This document shows positions 23,462 through 29,931 of a DNA stretch of 34,350 nucleotides, piece by piece. Numbering within the stretch: the first letter of the stretch is position 1; each line of letters begins with the position of its first letter. The stretch lies in NCBI GenBank assembly GCA_019690055.1, contig JADGGF010000001.1:1-34350 (forward strand). Reading direction: 5' to 3'. The translations under genes were made by a program, and so were the position numbers. Source of the stretch: Micromonosporaceae bacterium (GTDB lineage Bacteria; Actinomycetota; Actinomycetes; Mycobacteriales; Micromonosporaceae). The notes beneath the pieces were generated by a model. The model was not told the origin of the DNA. It saw nothing but the letters and a program-made list of their open reading frames with translations, and did not search any database.

Positions 23462-24670
23462 ATGGCAGAGCTGGTCCTGCGCGACGTCACCAAAGTCTTC
23501 AAGGGCGGCGTGGTGGCCCTCGATCACGTGAACCTGACCGTCCACGATGGTGAGTTCGTGGTCTTCGTCGGGCCATCGGGCTGTGGCAAGTCGACGCTGC
23601 TGCGCCTGGTCGCCGGACTGGAGCAACTCACCTCGGGCACCATCGAGATCGATGGTCGAGTGGTCGACCTCGATCCGCCCCGCGACCGCGACGTCGCCAT
23701 GGTCTTCCAGAACTACGCCCTGTACCCCCACTACACGGTGGCCCAGAACATCGGCTTCAGCCTCCGGATGCGTCGCTACCCGAAGCGGGAGATCCAGGCG
23801 CGCAGCCTGGAGACTGCCCGCCTGCTGGGTCTGGAGGCGCTCATGGAGCGTCGCCCGTCCGCCCTGTCCGGTGGCCAGCGCCAGCGGGTCGCCATGGGGC
23901 GCGCGCTCGTGCGCCAACCGGCGCTGCTGCTCATGGACGAGCCGTTGTCCAACCTGGACGCCAAGCTCCGGGTGGCCATGCGGGGCGAGCTGGTCCGCCT
24001 GCACCAGCGCTACGGCACGACCACGCTCTACGTCACCCACGACCAGGTCGAGGCGATGACGCTCGGCGACCGCATCGCCGTGCTGGATCGGGGACGGTTG
24101 CAGCAGGTCGGTACGCCGGAGGAGCTGTACCGGCGTCCCTGCAACATCTTCGTGGCCGGATTCATCGGGTCCCCGGCGATGAACCTGGCCCGGGGACGCC
24201 TGGTCGCCACGGCGGATGGGGTCGACCTCGTAGCCGGACCCGTACGCGCGCCCCTGCCGGCCGGCTGGGAGCACCGGTGGCCGGGCCTGGTCGATCGCAC
24301 CGGTCGGGACAACGGGGCGGTCGCCGGCGGCGAGGTCGTCTTCGGGCTGCGCCCGCCCGCGTTCACCCTCGTCGCCTCAACGACCAACGATCCGTCGATC
24401 ATCGTGACCACGGCGGTGACCGTGGAGTCCCTGGGCGACGAGAAGAACGTGCTGTTCGTGCCGCCGTTCGGTGCCTACCAGCCGGACCGACCGGACGCGT
24501 CGGACGCTGAACCGCCGGCCCTGTGGACCGCCCGGATCGACCCCGACGCGCCGGTGCATTCCGGTGACCGGATCGCGCTTCGCATGGACCTGACCGCGGC
24601 CTACTTCTTCGACCCGCACACCGAACTGGCCATCCCGGCCGAGTCCCCTGCGCCAGCGCTAGCCTCATGA
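23462..24670 (+). CDS. ABC transporter ATP-binding protein, MalK/UgpC type, no permease nearby
   Basis: A 402-residue ATPase. Walker A GPSGCGKST is at 37-45; Q-loop MVFQNYALYPHYTV, signature LSGGQRQRVAMGRAL, Walker B LLLMDEPLSNLDAK and H-loop YVTHDQVEAMT follow. The last about 165 residues form the regulatory TOBE-like domain of sugar importer ATPases. ATG at 23462 follows GGGAGG at 23451-23456. There is no permease or solute-binding protein in the window, so it probably serves transporters encoded elsewhere, as MsiK does in Streptomyces. The 179-bp gap before it holds one poor DosR-like site and no gene. A universal stress protein gene follows 15 bp downstream. Confidence 0.92.
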   Translation: MAELVLRDVTKVFKGGVVALDHVNLTVHDGEFVVFVGPSGCGKSTLLRLVAGLEQLTSGTIEIDGRVVDLDPPRDRDVAMVFQNYALYPHYTVAQNIGFSLRMRRYPKREIQARSLETARLLGLEALMERRPSALSGGQRQRVAMGRALVRQPALLLMDEPLSNLDAKLRVAMRGELVRLHQRYGTTTLYVTHDQVEAMTLGDRIAVLDRGRLQQVGTPEELYRRPCNIFVAGFIGSPAMNLARGRLVATADGVDLVAGPVRAPLPAGWEHRWPGLVDRTGRDNGAVAGGEVVFGLRPPAFTLVASTTNDPSIIVTTAVTVESLGDEKNVLFVPPFGAYQPDRPDASDAEPPALWTARIDPDAPVHSGDRIALRMDLTAAYFFDPHTELAIPAESPAPALAS

Positions 24671-24685
24671 CCAGGAGGTTTGAAC

Positions 24686-25579
24686 ATGATCGATAAAAAT
24701 CGAGACGTCGTCGTGGGCGTGGACGGCTCGGACTCGGCGCAGGGCGCGTTCGCCCACGGGGCCTGGGAGGCGCGGCGCCGCTCAGCCACGCTCCGGTTGG
24801 TGTACGTCTCCCATGTGCCGCCCCGGTACGTGACCGGCGTCGATCTGTCGGACGCCGACCGGACGGCCGGGGCCACGATGCTGGCGGAGTACGCCCAGCG
24901 GGCGCAGGCGGCGTACCCGGAGCTGCGCGTCGAGAGCGAGGTGCGGAGCGGTTCGCCCGGGGCTGCGCTCGTGACGGCGTCCCGGGACGCGGCGCTGGTC
25001 GTGGTCGGGTCGCGCGGACTGGGTGGCTTCGCGGGCCTGTTGCTCGGCTCGGTGGGCATGCAGCTGGCCGCGCACAGCGTCGCTCCGGTCATCGTCATGC
25101 GGCCGCCCAACGACCGCGGGAACCTCGGCTCCGCGCCGACCTCCGCGCCGGTCGTGGTGGGCGTCGACGGGATCCCCGAGAGCACGGCCGCGCTCGGATT
25201 CGCCTTCGAGGAGGCCTCGGCCCGCGGCGTCGGCCTCATCGCGACCTACGCGTGGTGGATGCTGCCCCCGAGCTCGCTCGGCCCGGAAACGCCCAGCAAG
25301 TACGACCTGGCCGAGGCGGAGGAGGCGGCGCGCCGGATGCTCGCCGAGGCGGTCGCCGGCTGGCGATCGCGGTACCCCGACGTCGACGTCACCCTGCGGC
25401 CGGAGCGCTCGCTGAACCCGGTCGTGGGTCTGCTGGAGCAGAGCCGTACGGCCGGCCTGCTGGTCGTCAGCCGGCACGGCGGCAACACGCTGAGCCGCCT
25501 GCTCTTCGCCTCAATCAGTGACACCGCGGTCCGCGAGGCGCACTGCCCGGTCGCTGTCGTGCCCGATCAGGCCGCGTAG
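24686..25579 (+). CDS. Tandem-domain universal stress protein (UspA family)
   Basis: A 297-residue protein with two Usp domains (about 7-145 and 153-295). The first holds the full ATP-binding pattern G108-x2-G111-x9-G121-S122 in GSRGLGGFAGLLLGS. In the second, SRHGGNTLSRLLFAS has lost the key glycines, so probably only the first half binds nucleotide. Several M. tuberculosis DosR targets (such as Rv2005c and Rv2623) are tandem Usps of this size. ATG at 24686 follows AGGAGG at 24673-24678. It is 15 bp after the ABC ATPase gene, so probably shares its transcript. Confidence 0.93.
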   Translation: MIDKNRDVVVGVDGSDSAQGAFAHGAWEARRRSATLRLVYVSHVPPRYVTGVDLSDADRTAGATMLAEYAQRAQAAYPELRVESEVRSGSPGAALVTASRDAALVVVGSRGLGGFAGLLLGSVGMQLAAHSVAPVIVMRPPNDRGNLGSAPTSAPVVVGVDGIPESTAALGFAFEEASARGVGLIATYAWWMLPPSSLGPETPSKYDLAEAEEAARRMLAEAVAGWRSRYPDVDVTLRPERSLNPVVGLLEQSRTAGLLVVSRHGGNTLSRLLFASISDTAVREAHCPVAVVPDQAA

Positions 25580-25655
25580 CCCAGCCAGGCCGCCGAGCCC
25601 GATCAGGCCACAGTGGACACCACGCCCGTCCGATCGACTCCATTGAGGAGCAGTG

Positions 25656-28031
25656 ATGCGTGTCGTTCCCGGTAATCCCCTCACCGAGACGGAGCTGAGC
25701 CAGCTCGACGCGCACTGGCGCGCGGCGAACTATCTGGCGGTCGGCCAGATCTACCTGATGGCCAATCCCCTGCTGCGCGAGCCCTTGCAGCCCGACCACG
25801 TCAAGCCGCGCCTGCTCGGCCACTGGGGCACGACCCCCGGGCTCAATCTCGTCTACACCCACCTCAACCGGATCGTCACCCGCCGCCAGCGGCCGACGAT
25901 CTACATCGCCGGACCGGGGCACGGCGGCCCGGCGATGGTGGCCAACGTCTGGCTCGAGGGCACGTACAGCGAGATCTACCCGGCGGTGAGCCGGGATGAG
26001 CGCGGCATGGCCCGACTGTTCCGCCAGTTCTCGTTCCCCGGCGGGGTGCCCAGCCACGTGGCCCCGGAGACGCCCGGCTCGATCCACGAGGGCGGCGAGC
26101 TGGGGTACTCGCTGGCCCACGCCTTCGGCGCGGCCTTCGACAACCCCGACCTGATCGTGGCCTGCGTGATCGGCGACGGCGAGGCCGAGACCGGGCCCCT
26201 GGCCACCGCCTGGCACTCCAACAAGTTCCTTGACCCGACTGGGGACGGCGCCGTGCTGCCCATCCTCCACCTGAACAGTTACAAGATCGCCAATCCGACC
26301 ATCCTCGCCCGAATCGGCGACGAGGAACTGGATGCGCTGCTGACCGGGTACGGCTACCGCCCCTATCTGGTTGAGGGCAGCGAACCGCCCCAGGTCCACC
26401 AGCGCCTGGCGGCGGCACTGGACGAGGTGATCGACGAGATCGACCGAATTCAGCGGGCGGCGCGCGTCGACGGCCGTACCGACCGTCCTCAGTGGCCAAT
26501 GATCGTGCTGCGGACGCCGAAAGGCTGGACCGGGCCGAAGACAGTGAGCGACCGTCCGGTCGAGGGCACCTGGCGTTCCCACCAGGTGCCCCTGAGCGCG
26601 GCCCGGGAGGACCCGGAGCAGTTACTCCAGCTCGAGGAGTGGCTGCGCTCCTACCGGCCGGAGGAGCTGTTCGACGAGGCCGGAGCGCCCCGACCGGAGG
26701 TGGTCGGCTGGCTGCCCACCGGCGACCTGCGGATGGGGGCGAACCCGCACGCCAACGGCGGCCGGCTCACCCGACCGCTGGAGCTGCCCGACTTCCGCGC
26801 CTACGCGGTGAAGGTCGACGTGCCCGGCGCCACCACGGCGGAGCCCACCCGCGTGCTGGGGGCCTGGCTGCGGGATGTGGTCGTGGCCAACGAGCCCTAC
26901 CGCAACTTCCGCATCGTCGGGCCGGACGAGACCGAGTCCAACCGCCTCGGCGCCGTACTGGAGGCGACCGACAAGGTCTGGCGGGCCGCTGTATCCGATG
27001 TGGACGAACACCTCGGGAGGTCCGGTCGGGTCATGGAGATCCTCTCCGAGCACACCTGCCAGGGTTGGCTGGAGGGGTACCTGCTCACCGGCCGGCACGG
27101 CCTCTTCTCGTGCTACGAGGCGTTCGTGCACATCGTGGACTCGATGGTCAACCAGCACGCCAAATGGCTCAAGTCCACCCAGGAGCTACCGTGGCGGGCC
27201 CCGATCCCGTCGCTGAACTACCTGCTCACCTCACACGTATGGCGGCAGGACCACAACGGCTTCTCCCACCAGGACCCCGGGTTCATCGACTTCATCGTCA
27301 ACAAGAAGGGCAACGTGGTGCGGGTCTACCTGCCACCGGACGCCAACACCCTGCTGTCGGTCACCGACCACTGCCTGCGCTCGCGCGACTACATCAACGT
27401 CATCGTCGCCGGCAAGCAACCCGGACCGTCCTGGTTGGACATCGAGACGGCACACCTGCACTGCGCCCGCGGCATCGGCATCTGGGAATGGGCCTCCACC
27501 GACCACGCCGAACCCGACGTCGTGCTCGCCTGCGCCGGCGACGTGCCCACCCTGGAGACCCTGGCCGCCGCCGACCTGCTGCACACATACCTGCCCGACC
27601 TGCGGTTCCGGCTGGTCAACGTAGTCGACCTCATGCGGCTGAACTCCCCCAGCGAGCACCCGCACGGCCTGTCCGACGCCGAGTTCGATGCGATCTTCAC
27701 CACCGACAAGCCGATCATCTTCGCCTACCACGGCTACCCGTGGCTGATCCACCGGCTCACCTACCGCCGTACCGGGCACGCCAACCTGCACGTACGCGGC
27801 TACAAGGAGGAGGGCACCACCACGACCCCGTTCGACATGGTCGTCCGCAACGATATGGACCGCTACCACCTCGTCATGGACGTCATCGACCGCGTGCCCG
27901 GGCTGGCCCGCCAGGCGGCGGCCGTCCGCCAGCTCATGGTGGACCAGCGGCTGCGCCACCACGAGTACGTACGCCGGACCGGCCTGGACCTCCCGGAGGT
28001 CCGCGAGTGGACGTGGCGCGGCCTGGCGTAG
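25656..28031 (+). CDS. xfp: Xylulose-5-phosphate/fructose-6-phosphate phosphoketolase
   Basis: A 791-residue TPP enzyme of full family length. It splits xylulose-5-P (or fructose-6-P) with phosphate into acetyl phosphate and glyceraldehyde-3-P (or erythrose-4-P). Family signatures: LGHWGTTPGLNLVYTHLNR, GPGHGGPAMVAN, the TPP motif GDGEAETGP (173-181), EGYLLTGRHGLFSCYEAF and HQDPGFIDF. ATG at 25656 follows GAGGAG at 25645-25650. Neither acetate kinase nor phosphotransacetylase lies in the window; the NDP-forming synthetase at 19332 could instead harvest acetyl units. Transcription ends at the large hairpin just after the stop. Confidence 0.95.
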   Translation: MRVVPGNPLTETELSQLDAHWRAANYLAVGQIYLMANPLLREPLQPDHVKPRLLGHWGTTPGLNLVYTHLNRIVTRRQRPTIYIAGPGHGGPAMVANVWLEGTYSEIYPAVSRDERGMARLFRQFSFPGGVPSHVAPETPGSIHEGGELGYSLAHAFGAAFDNPDLIVACVIGDGEAETGPLATAWHSNKFLDPTGDGAVLPILHLNSYKIANPTILARIGDEELDALLTGYGYRPYLVEGSEPPQVHQRLAAALDEVIDEIDRIQRAARVDGRTDRPQWPMIVLRTPKGWTGPKTVSDRPVEGTWRSHQVPLSAAREDPEQLLQLEEWLRSYRPEELFDEAGAPRPEVVGWLPTGDLRMGANPHANGGRLTRPLELPDFRAYAVKVDVPGATTAEPTRVLGAWLRDVVVANEPYRNFRIVGPDETESNRLGAVLEATDKVWRAAVSDVDEHLGRSGRVMEILSEHTCQGWLEGYLLTGRHGLFSCYEAFVHIVDSMVNQHAKWLKSTQELPWRAPIPSLNYLLTSHVWRQDHNGFSHQDPGFIDFIVNKKGNVVRVYLPPDANTLLSVTDHCLRSRDYINVIVAGKQPGPSWLDIETAHLHCARGIGIWEWASTDHAEPDVVLACAGDVPTLETLAAADLLHTYLPDLRFRLVNVVDLMRLNSPSEHPHGLSDAEFDAIFTTDKPIIFAYHGYPWLIHRLTYRRTGHANLHVRGYKEEGTTTTPFDMVVRNDMDRYHLVMDVIDRVPGLARQAAAVRQLMVDQRLRHHEYVRRTGLDLPEVREWTWRGLA

Positions 28032-28036
28032 GTTGC

Positions 28037-28090
28037 GTCAGGAAGGACGCCCTCTTGACGCCTAATGACCAGGAGGGCGTCCTTCCTGAC
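28037..28090. terminator. Perfect 18-bp-stem hairpin after phosphoketolase
   Basis: Arms 28037-28054 and 28073-28090 are perfect 18-bp inverted complements (GTCAGGAAGGACGCCCTC) around an 18-nt loop, starting 6 bp after the stop. Long hairpins with a similar GTCAGGAAGG stem recur, as I recall, in Micromonosporaceae intergenic regions. No T-run follows, usual for actinobacterial terminators. Confidence 0.8.
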
Positions 28091-28116
28091 ACTTTGTCGG
28101 TGCCCGCTCGTAGGTT
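28086..28116 (+). promoter_or_regulatory. Possible leaderless promoter of the Rpn-like gene
   Basis: CTGACA (28086-28091) and TAGGTT (28111-28116) with a 19-bp spacer; the -10 ends 6 nt before the ATG at 28123, which lacks a Shine-Dalgarno. The -35 overlaps the end of the preceding hairpin. Confidence 0.4.
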
Positions 28117-28122
28117 GCCGGC

Positions 28123-29091
28123 ATGGCAAGTCCCTCCAGCCCGCACGATGCGGTGTTCCGTCTGGTCCTGGGTGAGCCGGCGAACGGGGCCTCGCAACTG
28201 CGGGCGGTGCTGCCGGCGGGCCTGGTCGATCGGCTCGACCTGTCGCGCTTGGCCCAGGTCTCCGGAAGTTTCGTTGATGAGGCGCTGCAGTGGCGTCACT
28301 CCGATCTGCTGTTCACCGTCCCGTTGGATGGCCGTGATGCCTTTATCTATGTGCTGATCGAGCATCAGAGCAGTGAGGACCCGTTGATGCCGGTGCGGAT
28401 GCTGCGGTACGTGGTGCGTATCTGGGACCGGTACCTGTCCGAGCATCCGGGGGTGACCCGGCTGCCGGCGGTGATCCCGCTGGTCGTGCACCACAACCGG
28501 CGCCCCTGGACCGGCTCGACCCAGCTATTGGACCTGCTTGACCTCGACGCACCCGCCATCGACGCGGTCCAGGATTACCTGCCCCGGTTCCGGTTCATCC
28601 TCGACGATCTGGCCCGCCTGGACGCGCAGGCGCTGCGCGCCCGGCCGGTGACCCCACTGGTGCGCATCACCCTGCTGGTGCTCAAGATCGCCCCCGGCAA
28701 CCCGGAACTGCCCCAGGACCTGCAGCCCTTCGTCGACGACCTGCGCGCGATCCTGGACCAGCCCGGCGGCACCGCCAAGTTTGTCGCCCTGCTGAGATAC
28801 ATTGAGTCAGTCGGTGAAGCGCCCCCCGACGAGTTGCGCAAACTGGTCGCCATGCTGGGTCCGGACGCAGAGGAGGCCTACGTGACCACCGCCGAAATGC
28901 TCCGCGCCGAGGGGCGGGCCGAAGGTCGTGCCGAGGGGCGGGCGGAGGCGCTCGTGCAGCTGCTGACCCTCAAGTTCGGACCCCTGCCCCAATCCGCACT
29001 CGACGCCGTACACGCCGCCTCCACCGAGCAACTCCAGACCTGGACCGCCCGCGTCCTGTCCGCCAACACCCTCGACGAGGTACTCGGCTGA
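28123..29091 (+). CDS. Rpn/YhgA-family putative nuclease (transposase-like)
   Basis: A 322-residue protein of the recombination-promoting nuclease family. The PD-(D/E)XK core is visible: D61 in WRHSDLLFTV and E80-x-Q82 in YVLIEHQSSED, with VIPLVVHHNRRPW following. A run of EGRA repeats (EGRAEGRAEGRAEA) near residue 265, encoded by 12-bp tandem units, leads to a C-terminal segment like DUF4351 (LTLKFGPLPQSALDAV). Such repeat linkers are usual in Rpn genes and vary in length. Family members are known to cut DNA and raise recombination in E. coli, and have been linked to phage defence. It stands alone, between unrelated genes, with no inverted ends or target duplication, so it is not an insertion sequence as such. 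Confidence 0.85.
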   Translation: MASPSSPHDAVFRLVLGEPANGASQLRAVLPAGLVDRLDLSRLAQVSGSFVDEALQWRHSDLLFTVPLDGRDAFIYVLIEHQSSEDPLMPVRMLRYVVRIWDRYLSEHPGVTRLPAVIPLVVHHNRRPWTGSTQLLDLLDLDAPAIDAVQDYLPRFRFILDDLARLDAQALRARPVTPLVRITLLVLKIAPGNPELPQDLQPFVDDLRAILDQPGGTAKFVALLRYIESVGEAPPDELRKLVAMLGPDAEEAYVTTAEMLRAEGRAEGRAEGRAEALVQLLTLKFGPLPQSALDAVHAASTEQLQTWTARVLSANTLDEVLG

Positions 29092-29169
29092 ACTGCCTTG
29101 ACCGGCTGGTAGCAGCCCCGACGGGTCGGACAACCGCCGGCTGGCCGGGCTCGAAAGACAATCCGCCGC

Positions 29170-29931
29170 TCAGCCGAGCGCGATCGCGACGAGCAGCAGG
29201 ACCGACGCGACGATCTCGATGATGCCGACCTGCTTGGGAGTCAGGCGCCGCCGCGGGAATATGGCGGCTCGGGCCAGCAGGCCGGCGAACAGGATCGCGA
29301 CCGGGGCCCGGAACCAGGCGGCCAGGGCGAGGATCGCCAGGTGGTAGCCGACGCTGGCGCGGTAGTAGCCGGCGTGGCCACGCTCGCGGATCATCGTCTT
29401 GACATAGAGAACTGTACCGACGAAGTACGCCGTCGCCGCGAGGAAGGCCGGCAGGACCCGGTCGAGCGGTGCCCCGGCGACGGTCGCGCACACGAGGACC
29501 ATGAGACAGCTCTGCGCGACCGACGCGAGGTCGTTGGCCAGGGCGCGTTCCCGGCGGCGCAGCGCGTAGGCGGCGTTGACGGCGAGCAGGCCAGCGTAGG
29601 CCGGGGCGTACCACAGCACCGGCGGGCGCAGCGCGACGACCAGGCCACCCAGCAGGACGGTCGGGATGGCGTACGTGACGAGCTGGGCGCGGAACCGGCC
29701 GGGGCGCCGGGTCTTGACCGCCTGGAACACGTAGTAGCTCGCCAGGTAACCGGCCAGCCAGGCGCCGAGCAACGGCACGTGGGGCCAGCGGAATCCGGCG
29801 GTCAACACGCCCGCGAGCCAGGGCACCAGGAGCATGGCCCAGGCGCCGTGCTGCGGCGGGATGTACTGGCGCAGGGTGCGCCGAGCCCGGGGCCGGTGGG
29901 GCTTGACCGCGGTCGGTGCCCGCGTAGTCAC
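29170..29931 (-). CDS. YwiC-like integral membrane protein
   Basis: A 253-residue membrane protein with about seven to eight helices. The family hallmark YIPPQHGAWAMLLVPWLAG is at about residues 23-41, and the C-terminus has LTPKQVGIIEIVASVLLLV. In Bacillus subtilis ywiC lies beside nitrate respiration genes; the biochemical role is unknown. GTG at 29931 overlaps the stop of the nitrite reductase fusion (GTGA), making it the last gene of the cluster. The context supports a role in anaerobic nitrogen-oxide metabolism, by association only. The 78-bp gap to the convergent Rpn gene shows no strong terminator. Confidence 0.85.
   Translation of the reverse strand: MTTRAPTAVKPHRPRARRTLRQYIPPQHGAWAMLLVPWLAGVLTAGFRWPHVPLLGAWLAGYLASYYVFQAVKTRRPGRFRAQLVTYAIPTVLLGGLVVALRPPVLWYAPAYAGLLAVNAAYALRRRERALANDLASVAQSCLMVLVCATVAGAPLDRVLPAFLAATAYFVGTVLYVKTMIRERGHAGYYRASVGYHLAILALAAWFRAPVAILFAGLLARAAIFPRRRLTPKQVGIIEIVASVLLLVAIALG

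Noticed and set aside
28123..29091. Insertion sequence around the Rpn-like gene
   Set aside because: The nearby inverted repeat is a local hairpin, not element ends; no target duplication or matching right end was seen.
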